A stretch of DNA of 64,000 bases from Actinokineospora enzanensis DSM 44649 (lineage in GTDB: Bacteria > Actinomycetota > Actinomycetes > Mycobacteriales > Pseudonocardiaceae), in contig NZ_KB894435.1 of the NCBI RefSeq assembly GCF_000374445.1, positions 1-64,000 on the forward strand, written 5' to 3'. The notes below the pieces were generated by a model. It saw only the letters and a program-made list of their open reading frames with translations, had not been told where the DNA came from and did not search any database. Position 1 is the stretch's first letter. The number at the start of each line of letters is the position of its first letter. Below are positions 48,411 through 56,369 of the stretch, in pieces. Made by a program: the position numbers and the translations under genes.

Positions 48411-49484
48411 ATGTGGTGGGCTGGCGCGGTGCGGATCGAGCGGCTGTGGCACCGGGTGACGGGCGTCGGACCCTCCTGGCTGGTCGACGGCGTCCTCGGC
48501 GCCGTGGCCTGCACGGCCCTCCTGAGCGTCGGTCCGACCACCCCCGGCTCGGTCGCCTGCGACGTCGGCGTCGCCATCGGTCTGGCCGCGAGCAGGCGCC
48601 TCCCGATGGCCGGCTACCTACTCGGCTCGGCCGCGTTGATGGCGCAGGGCCTGTGGAGCGAGCCGAACGTACTCGTGCCGTACGCCAACCTGATCGGCCT
48701 CTACAACCTCGGCGCGCATGCCACTCCACGACGCGCGCTCGTTGGTCCCGCGCTCGTAGTACCGGGCGTACTCGCCTTCAGTGCCCGCGAGCCCGTACCG
48801 ATGGCCGCCGCAGTGGGCACTGTCTTCGTCTGGTTGCTGATCTGGGCTGTCGGCTTCGCAAGCGCGCGGGCGCGGGAACGACAGTCAGTGGAGGCAGCAC
48901 TCACTCGCGCGGCAGCCGCGGCGGACGAGCGGGCGCGGATGGCGCGGGAGTTGCACGACCTGGTGGGGCACACTGTCAACGTGATGCTCGTGCAGGCGGG
49001 CGCGAGCAGGCTCGTGCTGGACACCGACCCCGAGCAGGCGCGCGCCCTGCTGTCCGGTGTGGAGCGCACCGGCCGCGAGGCGTTGGAAGAGCTGGACCGC
49101 GTGCTCGGCGGTCTCCGCCCCGACGACCCAGGCCCCGACCTCGAACGCCTGGCCGCGCGCATGGCGGAGGCGGACATGGCCGTCACGCTGGACATCGACG
49201 CCCCGGAACTGCCGGGCGCGGTCGAGCTGGCGGCGTACCGGATCGTGCAGGAGGCGCTGACCAACGCCCTCAAGCACGGCCGCGCCACGTCGGCGCACGT
49301 CACCGTCCGGCACTCGGCCGACGGGACGGTGATCGAGATCCGCGACAACGGCCGCGGCGCGCGCGCCTACCAGCCGGGCCGCGGCCTGACCGGCATCGCC
49401 GAACGCGCCGCCGTCCTGGGCGGCGCGGTGACCCACGGACCGGTCCCGGGCGGCGGATTCCAGGTCCGCGTGACCCTCCGGTGA
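48411..49484 (+). CDS. Sensor histidine kinase (NarL/DesK type)
   Basis: 357 residues from the chosen ATG; a GTG six codons later (48429) is as likely. Four to five membrane helices in the first 140 residues, no large outer loop, then HisKA_3 with the phospho-accepting His182 in ARELHDLVGHTVNVML, and HATPase_c with EALTNALKHG and a G-box in RGLTGIAERAAVLGG. It autophosphorylates and passes phosphate to the next gene product, to which it is coupled by GTGA. The signal is unknown; little extracellular sequence suggests a membrane stimulus. Confidence 0.92.
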   Translation: MWWAGAVRIERLWHRVTGVGPSWLVDGVLGAVACTALLSVGPTTPGSVACDVGVAIGLAASRRLPMAGYLLGSAALMAQGLWSEPNVLVPYANLIGLYNLGAHATPRRALVGPALVVPGVLAFSAREPVPMAAAVGTVFVWLLIWAVGFASARARERQSVEAALTRAAAAADERARMARELHDLVGHTVNVMLVQAGASRLVLDTDPEQARALLSGVERTGREALEELDRVLGGLRPDDPGPDLERLAARMAEADMAVTLDIDAPELPGAVELAAYRIVQEALTNALKHGRATSAHVTVRHSADGTVIEIRDNGRGARAYQPGRGLTGIAERAAVLGGAVTHGPVPGGGFQVRVTLR

Positions 49485-50128
49485 TCCGCGTACTGCTGGC
49501 CGACGACGACGCCCTCATGCGCGCGGGCGTCCGCGTCGTCCTGGGCACCGCGGGCGACATCGAGGTGGTCGACGAGGTCGGCGACGGCCTCAGCGCCGTC
49601 GAACGCACCCACGCCACCCACCCCGACGTGGTCCTCATGGACGTCCGCATGCCCGGCATCGACGGCGTCGAGGCCACCCGCCGCCTCGCCACCCTGTCGA
49701 CCACCCGGATCCTCGTCCTCACCACCTTCCGCCACGACGACTACGTGTGGGGCGCCCTGCGCGCGGGCGCCGCCGGTTTCCTGCTCAAACGCGCCTCCCC
49801 GGAACGCCTGATTGACGCGGTCCGAACCGTGGCATCCGGCGACACCCTCCTCGACCCGGCCGTGACCCGGGACCTGGTCGAGCATTTCGTCCGCCGCACA
49901 CCACAGATCGCGGACGACCCACGCATCACCCGCCTCACCGAACGGGAGACCCAGGTCCTGCGCCTCATCGCCGAGGGCCTGTCCAACGTGGAGATCGCCA
50001 CGGCCCTGCACATCGCCGAATCGACGGCCAAGACCCACGTCAAACACGTCCTGGCCAAGATCGAAGCCCGCGACCGCACCCAGGCCGTGGTGATCGCCTA
50101 CCGCACCGGCCTGGTCACCCCGTCCTGA
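49481..50128 (+). CDS. NarL/FixJ-family response regulator
   Basis: 215 residues. Receiver: acidic pair in LLADDDALMRAGV, phospho-Asp in VVLMDVRMPGIDG near 53, Thr in VLTTF and Lys in LLKRASP. LuxR-type HTH: LTERETQVLRLIAEGLSNVEIA and TAKTHVKHVLAKI. Transcription factor of the preceding kinase. The pair stands between two direct copies of the family-2 repeat. Confidence 0.95.
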   Translation: MIRVLLADDDALMRAGVRVVLGTAGDIEVVDEVGDGLSAVERTHATHPDVVLMDVRMPGIDGVEATRRLATLSTTRILVLTTFRHDDYVWGALRAGAAGFLLKRASPERLIDAVRTVASGDTLLDPAVTRDLVEHFVRRTPQIADDPRITRLTERETQVLRLIAEGLSNVEIATALHIAESTAKTHVKHVLAKIEARDRTQAVVIAYRTGLVTPS

Positions 50129-50329
50129 CCCGGTCCGTCCCACATGGACATTCCAACCACCCCGCCAAGATCACCCCTGCCCGCCTGGTCGCCGCCTCGT
50201 TTCGACCAAACCACCCGGCTCCACGCCCGGCGAACCCTCAGCCGCCGACTGTGGACGAATCCGACGACCTGTGGACAACCCGCCTCGCAGTCCCCGGCCA
50301 CCACCAACCACACCCCGGCCACCCACCAA

Positions 50330-50460
50330 GATCATCCCCGGACACACGGCCCCTCCCACCCGGGGGCTGGCCCGCGCGTGAGCCTATTCGCCCAGGTCAG
50401 GGCTCCGGAAGAGCCGGCATCGGGGCTGTGGATGAATCGCGGGGGTTGTGGACAAGTCGA
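50330..50460 (+). repeat. Intergenic repeat, family 2 copy B
   Basis: Collinear with copy A over about 130 bases, with the identical 40-base core at 50348-50387 and the CTGTGGATGAATC and TTGTGGACAAGTCG elements at the right end. Confidence 0.88.
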
Positions 50461-50494
50461 GCCCCAGGCATCAGGGCCGGGGCCCGGCGGAGGG

Positions 50495-50632
50495 TTATCC
50501 ACATGCCGTCGATTTCATCCACAGCCGTGAGCGCAGCCCTTCCAGGCCCCTGACCAGGGTCGATAGGCTCACGCGCGGGCCAGCCCCCGGGTGGGAGGGG
50601 CCGCGTGTCGGGGATGATCTTGGTGGGGTGGG
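50495..50632 (-). repeat. Intergenic repeat, family 2 copy C (inverted)
   Basis: Reverse-complement copy with the identical 40-base core at 50563-50602 and TTATCCACA plus TTCATCCACAG at its left end. With copy B it makes a large inverted repeat around about 35 bases of centre. Confidence 0.87.
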
Positions 50633-50699
50633 TAGCGGGTGGCGGGGTGGGTGGGAGTGGTTCCGGGGAAAGGGGATTCCCCGGAACCGGAAATCTCCG

Positions 50700-51176
50700 T
50701 CAGCAGGAGACCGTCACGTTCGGGGATTGCGCGACCAGCCGGAGCGGCGAGTTCCCGTAACCGGCCTTGGTGAAGACGGCCACCCCGGTCGCGTAATAGC
50801 TCAGTGCCACGCCAGGGCAGCCGTATACGGCGAACCGGTCGGCCGACTGGGCGTTGGGGAAGTTGTCGACGCGTTCGGCGATGTTGCCGCCGTTGGTGAG
50901 GTAGAGGGCGGCCGAGAGGTAGATGTTGTCCACCGGGGCCGTGCATTCCACGTGTGCGTCGACTCGGACGGCGCCGCTGCTCTGGGCCGGGTTGGTGAGG
51001 TAGCCGCCGCAGTAGATGATGTCGGTGAGGCCGTCGGTGGTCCTGGTGAGTTTCGTGGTGAAGGTGACCGGGTGCAGCGGGGTTCTCGCGGGCGCGGCGG
51101 AGGCCGGGGCGGCGAGGGTGGTGCCGACGGCGGCCGCGAGTGCGAGGGCGGCGGCCAGGCGGGGAACGGTGCGCAT
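50700..51176 (-). CDS. Secreted protein of unknown function
   Basis: 158 residues with a clear Sec signal cleaved near ASA-AP (about residue 28). The mature part has four Cys (in IYCGGYL, VECTAP, YGCPG and the last residue region VSC), which suggests two disulfides, and many beta-type segments. I do not recognise the family. GGAG lies before the ATG. No operon partner. Confidence 0.8.
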   Translation of the reverse strand: MRTVPRLAAALALAAAVGTTLAAPASAAPARTPLHPVTFTTKLTRTTDGLTDIIYCGGYLTNPAQSSGAVRVDAHVECTAPVDNIYLSAALYLTNGGNIAERVDNFPNAQSADRFAVYGCPGVALSYYATGVAVFTKAGYGNSPLRLVAQSPNVTVSC

Positions 51177-51516
51177 TGTCGGGCTCCGAAATGAGTTGAG
51201 TGTGGCTTCGGGTCACCCGTCGGGGTGATCTCCGGAATGACGCGGAAATGCTGGCACGACGAAACGAGCGCCCGCAATGGGTGCTTCTTTTCGGCGGGCG
51301 GAAGTCGGTTCGACTGCCCCGAATGGCATAGGCGACGGAACTCATTCGGTCGGCGTCGGAGGAAACCGGAGCGCTGCCGGAAACCGGGACTACCGTCCCC
51401 CGATATTCGTCCGGGTACCCCGACCGGACAGCCCGGATGAATCCGACCAAACGGGCGCGCTCGGCGGTGCAGGGCGGCGCGGGCGGACCAGGGCGGTCGG
51501 CAAAGGCACTCCGGGG
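51177..51516. other. 340-base gap
   Basis: Leader and promoter region of the secreted protein plus the 3' side of the CDF gene. A perfect TCACCC/GGGTGA hairpin lies at 51213-51228. A CCGGGG/CCCCGG hairpin spans the CDF stop region near 51509-51526 and may terminate it. Nothing else is seen. Confidence 0.5.
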
Positions 51517-52494
51517 TCAGCCCCCGGGGCGGGAGCCGTACCGGTCCAGTACGGCAGCGCGGAGGTCCTCGTTCGAGCGGGGGACCGGCTCGATGAACAC
51601 CTCGGTGACGTCGTGGAAGTCGGACTGGAGCTCACCTGCCAGCCGCACGCAGACGCGCTCCAGCTCGCCCGCCGTGAGGGAATCGTCGAAGTCGACGCGG
51701 GAGCAGACGAGGACGCTGTCGGTGCCGATGAGCATGGTCTGCAGGTCCACGACGGCGTCGACCTCCGGCGCGGCGGACAGGTGGTCGCGGATGGCATAGA
51801 CCAGGCCGGGCGAGGCCTGTCGACCGATGAGCAGGGCCGCGTTGGCGCGGCCGAGCAGGAACGCGACCACGGCCAGCAGCAGGCCGATCACCACCGACGC
51901 GACGCCGTCCCACACCGCGGACCCGGTCAGCTGGTGCAGGCCGACGCCCGCGAACGCGATCAGCAGTCCGGACAATGCGGCGGTGTCCTCGTAGAACACC
52001 GTGGTGGCGGTCGGATCATCGCCGTAGCGCAGCTGCCGCCGGAACGTCCGGCCCTGGTCCCGGGCATCCCGGCGGACCTGCCGCAGCGCCTGGGTCCAGG
52101 ACACCGACTCCAGGGCGAACGCGGCCGCCAGCACCAGGTACGCCACCAGCGGCGAGGTCTGCTCCTCGGCCACGCCGAAGATCGTGGACACGCCCTCGTA
52201 CAGGGCGAACATCGCGCCAGAGGCGAAGATGGAGACGGCGGCGAGCAGGCTCCAGAAGTAGCGGGCCTTGCCGTAGCCGAACGGGTGCGCGCGGTCGGCG
52301 GGCTTGCGCGACACGCGCAGGGCGGTCAGCAGCAGGATCTCGGTGATCGTGTCGGCCACCGAGTGCGCCGACTCGGACAGCATCGCCGCCGAGCCGGTGA
52401 TCAGGCCCGCGACCAGCTTCAACACGGCGATCAGCAGGTTGACCGAACCGGCGAGCACGACCGTGAGCGTGCTCTCCTCCTTCTCCGCAGCCAC
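51517..52494 (-). CDS. Cation diffusion facilitator
   Basis: 325 residues of the CDF family: six membrane helices, the family signature GSAAMLSESAHSVADTITE with metal-binding Ser-x2-His-x3-Asp pattern in helix 2, HPFGYGKARYFW, a second site around FYEDTAALSGLL in helix 5, and a C-terminal cytoplasmic ferredoxin-like domain. It exports a divalent cation such as Zn, Mn or Fe by proton exchange. The GTG start has GCGGAG in front. Confidence 0.93.
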   Translation of the reverse strand: MAAEKEESTLTVVLAGSVNLLIAVLKLVAGLITGSAAMLSESAHSVADTITEILLLTALRVSRKPADRAHPFGYGKARYFWSLLAAVSIFASGAMFALYEGVSTIFGVAEEQTSPLVAYLVLAAAFALESVSWTQALRQVRRDARDQGRTFRRQLRYGDDPTATTVFYEDTAALSGLLIAFAGVGLHQLTGSAVWDGVASVVIGLLLAVVAFLLGRANAALLIGRQASPGLVYAIRDHLSAAPEVDAVVDLQTMLIGTDSVLVCSRVDFDDSLTAGELERVCVRLAGELQSDFHDVTEVFIEPVPRSNEDLRAAVLDRYGSRPGG

Positions 52495-52534
52495 TCCGCG
52501 ATCGTAGTTCGCCCCGGAACGACCCGCCGATCGG

Positions 52535-53692
52535 TCAGCGCGCGAGTTCTCCCAACACCGCCACGGCATCCGTCAGCTGATCGTCCCGCAGATAGGGCGC
52601 CGGACCGAACCGCAGATACTCGCCGCGACTGTCGGTCAACACACCCCGTTCTGCCAACGACCGCTGGAATTCCCCGGCTCGCGGCCCCCGCAGCGAGAGG
52701 AAACCACCGAAAGCGGACCGAGGAGCGCGATCACGGGCGAGAATCTCGTCGGGCAGGTCGAGTTCGTCGAATGCGTCGGCGAGCAAACCTGTTTGGCGCA
52801 ACGAGATCTCCCGCAATCGGGACGGTGTCAGGTCCTGCTCGACGAAGAAATCCAGCACCCGGGCGGCGCGGTAGTTGCTGGTCGGGTCGTAGGTGGAACC
52901 GGCGAACCGGGTACCGCCCGGTCCATAGGCGACCAGCGTCGGATCGCGGTCGTCGGCCAGGGCGTCGAATTCCGCGAACCAGCCCGTGATCACAGGCCGA
53001 AGCGACTGCGCGTGCGGGGGCAGGCGCAGAAAGCAGTTTCCCTCTCCCAGCTGCAGATATTTGTAGCCGCCACCCACGACCCACGCGTCGCCGAGGCCGT
53101 CCATCGAGAATGGCGCGACCCCGAGCGCGTGGTAGGCGTCGACCAGCAGCTCGGCCCCGGTGCGCGCACAGGCCTCGGCGAGCACGGGCAGGTCGGGCAC
53201 GATCCGGGACGTCTCGAACAGCACCGACGACACCAGCACCGCCGCCGTCCGATCATCCACTTCGGACGCCAACCGCTCGGCCAGCGTGTCCGCGGGCTCG
53301 GCGGGCACCCGCACGATCCGCACGAACTCCTCCGCCAGCCGACCCAGCTGTCTGCGCAATGTGTGGAACTCGCCGTCGGTGGTCACCAATCGCGGTCTGC
53401 CGGTGATGTCCACAGCGGATAGAAACCGCACCACGAGTTCGTGCGTATTGGATCCCAGGGCGATATCCGCGCCCGGCTCGCCCAGCAACGACGCGAACCC
53501 GGCACGAACCCGGCCTGCCTTGGCGAATGCCCGGCCCCACTTGTCGTCCACGGCGAGCGCGGCATCGTCGAATGCCTCGATCTGCCCTTCCAGGGCCACA
53601 TCCGGCCACGCCTGGTGCGAGTGCCCGGTCAACAACAACCGCTCACCGACCCGGAACCGCGTGTACTGCGCGGCCAACTCCTCCGGCTTCAC
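52535..53692 (-). CDS. kynU: Kynureninase
   Basis: 385 residues of the PLP-dependent aminotransferase class V fold. VDAYHALGVAPF holds the PLP-binding Asp, and GGGYKYLQLGEGNCFLR the Schiff-base Lys; GSTYDPTSNYRAARV is near the phosphate site. It splits kynurenine into anthranilate and alanine. The GTG start overlaps the tryptophan dioxygenase stop. The sequence is of the shorter bacterial type that is often annotated only as class V aminotransferase; the operon decides the name. Confidence 0.9.
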   Translation of the reverse strand: MKPEELAAQYTRFRVGERLLLTGHSHQAWPDVALEGQIEAFDDAALAVDDKWGRAFAKAGRVRAGFASLLGEPGADIALGSNTHELVVRFLSAVDITGRPRLVTTDGEFHTLRRQLGRLAEEFVRIVRVPAEPADTLAERLASEVDDRTAAVLVSSVLFETSRIVPDLPVLAEACARTGAELLVDAYHALGVAPFSMDGLGDAWVVGGGYKYLQLGEGNCFLRLPPHAQSLRPVITGWFAEFDALADDRDPTLVAYGPGGTRFAGSTYDPTSNYRAARVLDFFVEQDLTPSRLREISLRQTGLLADAFDELDLPDEILARDRAPRSAFGGFLSLRGPRAGEFQRSLAERGVLTDSRGEYLRFGPAPYLRDDQLTDAVAVLGELAR

Positions 53693-54507
53693 AGTGAACT
53701 CCGCACGGCCCACAGGTCGGGGAACACCGGGCTGAACAACGTCCCCCGCAGGTACGCGGCGCCGTCGGACCCGCCCGTTCCCGGCTTGCCGCCGATGGTC
53801 CGCTCCACCATCTTCACGTGCCGATAACGCCACTCCTGCAAACCCTCGTCGAGATCCACCAAGTACTCCGCGACCGTGGACGGCCCGCCATCATCGGCAT
53901 AGACCGACAACAGAACCTGTTGCAGCTCGGGCGAAGGCTCCGCGTGTTCGCCCACATCACGCTTCAACAGCTCGACCGGAACCGGATAGTCGTGCGCGGC
54001 AAGGTAAGTCAGGAACGAGTCGAACAGGGACGGTCGGGACATCGCGGCGGCGATCCGCTCCCGTTGCTCGCCCCCTTCCGGGTAATGCGCGAACGCCTGC
54101 CGGTCCCGCCGCCCCAGAACCGCCTCCAGCTCACGGAACTGCGAGGACTGGAACCCGCTCGACGCGTCAAGGCGCGCGCGGAAGCTCGTGAACTGGCGCG
54201 GTGTCATGGTCTCCAGCACGTCGATCTGCGCCACGATCACCTTGAACACCGTCAGAATCCGCCGCAGCGTACGCGTCGCCAACGCGGTGTCCCCATGGGA
54301 CAACACTTCCTGCAAACGCGCCAGCTCGTGCAGCAGCTGCTTGAACCACAGTTCATAGACCTGGTGGATGACGATGAACAACAGCTCGTCGTGCTCGTCC
54401 GAACGCGGATGCTGCGCGGTGAGCACGTCGTCCAGGGAGAGGTAGGAGGTGTATGTCAATGCTGCTGTCGTATTTGCCGGAGCATCGGCCAGGTTGCGTT
54501 CGGTCAC
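53689..54507 (-). CDS. kynA: Tryptophan 2,3-dioxygenase
   Basis: 272 residues. Family marks: LTYTSYLSLDDVL, DELLFIVIHQVYELWFKQ with the substrate-binding His, TPRQFTSFRARLDASSGFQS, and the proximal heme His in WRYRHVKMVERTIGGKPGTGGS. It opens the indole ring of tryptophan to N-formylkynurenine. The GTG with GAGGAAG eight bases upstream is chosen; an upstream GTG (54540) that overlaps the PaaX-like stop would add 11 residues. Confidence 0.96.
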   Translation of the reverse strand: MTERNLADAPANTTAALTYTSYLSLDDVLTAQHPRSDEHDELLFIVIHQVYELWFKQLLHELARLQEVLSHGDTALATRTLRRILTVFKVIVAQIDVLETMTPRQFTSFRARLDASSGFQSSQFRELEAVLGRRDRQAFAHYPEGGEQRERIAAAMSRPSLFDSFLTYLAAHDYPVPVELLKRDVGEHAEPSPELQQVLLSVYADDGGPSTVAEYLVDLDEGLQEWRYRHVKMVERTIGGKPGTGGSDGAAYLRGTLFSPVFPDLWAVRSSL

Positions 54508-54536
54508 GGTGGTCGCTTCCTCAAGACGGGACGCGC

Positions 54537-55337
54537 TCACGGGCACATGGCGGCGTCGAAGTGGCGTTGGGCGGGCTCGGCGAGCGCGGGGTACGCGCTG
54601 TGGAACAGTTCCACGGCGGCGGCCCGGTGCTCCGGGGGCGGCACGAGGTCCGCGGGCAGTTCGGGGTCGAGCAGCGCGAACTGCCGGTAGGTGTGCATCA
54701 GCCGCACGCGTAAGCCGAACGCGGTGGGGGGTTCGGCGTCGGCGGGCAGGTCGGCGAACGCGGTCACGAACGCGCCGTAGCGGGCCGCGAGACCGGGCAG
54801 GTCCCACACCCGGGTGACGAAGTCGGCGAAGTCGGGGACGGTGGCGGGCCGTCCGACGAGCACCCCGGCGTGCGCGGCCACGCCCAGGTCCGCCAGCAGC
54901 GTGGCCACCTCGTCGGACCGGTCGTGCGCGGCCAGCCAGGTGCCGTCCTGCACCGGGCCGAAGCCGAGGAACCGCAGCCTGCGCACCAGCCGGGCGCGGG
55001 CGACCCGCTGGTCCTCGGGGATGGCGTGCCAGAGCACCGTCCAGGTCGCGGCGCGGCCGTCGCGGGTGCCCAGGCCGAAGATCCGCCGGTCGCCCTCGGC
55101 CAGCACGGCGGCCGCGCGCGGGGTGATCCGGTAGTGCACCATGCGCCCGTCGCGCACGCGTTCCAGCAGGTCGCGCTGGACGAGGCGGGTGAGCGCGACG
55201 CGCGCGGCGCCCGGGGTGAAGCCGAACTCGCCGAGCAGCGCGACCAGCCCGCCGGACCACACCGTGGTCTGGTCGCGGGGGCGCAGGTGGGCGCCGAGAA
55301 TGGTGAGCACGAGGTCCTGCGGCGCGGGATCGAACAC
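54537..55337 (-). CDS. PaaX-family transcriptional regulator
   Basis: 266 residues: an N-terminal winged HTH (LVALLGEFGFTPGAARVALTRLVQRDLLE by position 30-58), a middle domain with TWTVLWHAIPEDQR, and the C-terminal PaaX domain (LMHTYRQFALLDPELP). PaaX repressors respond to aryl-CoA thioesters, so 2-aminobenzoyl-CoA is a logical effector here. The GTG lies seven bases after a TAAACT -10, predicting a leaderless mRNA. First gene of the dioxygenase and kynureninase operon. Confidence 0.9.
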   Translation of the reverse strand: MFDPAPQDLVLTILGAHLRPRDQTTVWSGGLVALLGEFGFTPGAARVALTRLVQRDLLERVRDGRMVHYRITPRAAAVLAEGDRRIFGLGTRDGRAATWTVLWHAIPEDQRVARARLVRRLRFLGFGPVQDGTWLAAHDRSDEVATLLADLGVAAHAGVLVGRPATVPDFADFVTRVWDLPGLAARYGAFVTAFADLPADAEPPTAFGLRVRLMHTYRQFALLDPELPADLVPPPEHRAAAVELFHSAYPALAEPAQRHFDAAMCP

Positions 55338-55344
55338 GTGGGTG

Positions 55345-55381
55345 AGTTTAGTTGACACCTCACTCGGGTCAACCGTAACGT
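55345..55381. promoter_or_regulatory. Overlapping divergent promoters with operator
   Basis: Plus strand: TTGACA (55352-55357), 18 bases, TAACGT (55376-55381). Minus strand: TTGACC (55372-55367), 16 bases, TAAACT (55350-55345). An inverted repeat GTTGAC-N11-GTCAAC (55351-55373) covers both -35 boxes, so one bound repressor would close both operons. The PaaX-like product is the obvious candidate. Confidence 0.7.
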
Positions 55382-55394
55382 TTTTCTCGTCCCA

Positions 55395-56369
55395 GTGAAC
55401 CCACGGCCCGAGGGTGTGACGCTGGTGAGGATCGGACTCGGCCTGCCCAACACCGTCCCCGGCGGCGCGGCCGCCCTGCTCGACTGGGCGCGCCGCGCCG
55501 ACGACGGCCCCTTCGACACCGTCGCCGTGCTCGACCGGCTGCGTTACGACAGCGTCGACCCGTTCGCCGCGCTGTCCGCCGCGGCCGCCGTCACCACCCG
55601 GGTCGGCCTGGCCACGATGATCGCGATCGGCCCGCTGCGGGCCCCGGCGATGCTGGCCAAGCAGGCACTGTCGGTGCACGCGCTGTCCGGCGGGCGGTGC
55701 ACACTCGGCCTGGGCATCGGCGCCCGGCACGACGACTACGCCGCCGCCGAGGTCGACCCGCGCACCCGCGGCGCCGCCCTGTCCCGGCAGCTGGCCTACC
55801 TGCGCGGCGAGCTGGCCGCCTCCGGGGTCGGCCCGGCCGGGCCCGCGTTCGGTCGGGACATCCCGTTGCTGGTCGGCGGTGGTAGTGGCACGGCGTTCGC
55901 CCGTATGGCCCGGCACGCGGACGGTTACGCGCACGGCGGCGGTCCGGCGCGCGCGTTCGCCTCCGCGGCCGCCAAGGCCCGTGCGGCCTGGCAGGACCAT
56001 GGCAGGCAGGGTGAGCCGCAGCTGTGGGGGCAGGCGTATGTCGCGTTGGAGTCACCTGAGGAGGGCCGCGCGTACCTGCGGGACTACTACGCGTTCACCG
56101 GCCCGTTCGCGGACAAGATCGCCGCAGGCGCGCTGACCACCGTGCGCGCGGTTCGCGACCTGGTACGTGGTTACGCCGACGCAGGCTGCGACAACCTGAT
56201 CCTCTTCCCCACCACGGCCTCTCTCTCCGATGTGGACAGGCTTACCGAGGCGCTGACCTCTTCCGCTCCCCTGGCGCCGCCCCGCTCCACGCACGCGCCG
56301 GGCGCGCTCCCGATCCCCGCCCAGCCAATACCTGCTCAGCCGGTCCGCGACCCGAGGCTCGCGCCATGA
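55395..56369 (+). CDS. LLM-class flavin- or F420-dependent oxidoreductase
   Basis: 324 residues of the luciferase-like family: RIGLGLPN, FDTVAVLDRL, VGLATMIAIGPLR, AKQALSVHALSGGRCTLGLGIGAR. The Pro-rich tail has a PIPAQ duplication. The GTG seven bases after the predicted transcription start is chosen; a GTG ten codons later is an alternative. It is the first gene of the rightward operon and overlaps the next gene (ATGA). It may reduce a ring intermediate of the aminobenzoyl-CoA route; that is inference. Confidence 0.85.
   Translation: MNPRPEGVTLVRIGLGLPNTVPGGAAALLDWARRADDGPFDTVAVLDRLRYDSVDPFAALSAAAAVTTRVGLATMIAIGPLRAPAMLAKQALSVHALSGGRCTLGLGIGARHDDYAAAEVDPRTRGAALSRQLAYLRGELAASGVGPAGPAFGRDIPLLVGGGSGTAFARMARHADGYAHGGGPARAFASAAAKARAAWQDHGRQGEPQLWGQAYVALESPEEGRAYLRDYYAFTGPFADKIAAGALTTVRAVRDLVRGYADAGCDNLILFPTTASLSDVDRLTEALTSSAPLAPPRSTHAPGALPIPAQPIPAQPVRDPRLAP

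Larger units (their letters stand above)
50129..50699. other. Repeat-rich gap after the two-component system
   Basis: 571 bases without a gene. It holds family-2 repeat copies B and C in opposite orientation, and exact DnaA boxes at 50270, 50447 and (reverse) 50495, plus near matches at 50250, 50427 and 50513. Confidence 0.65.

Noticed and set aside
48001-50699. Chromosome origin suggested by DnaA boxes
   Set aside because: No dnaA, dnaN, recF, gyrB, parAB or rpmH gene is near, and the boxes are spread over five separate gaps with the repeats.
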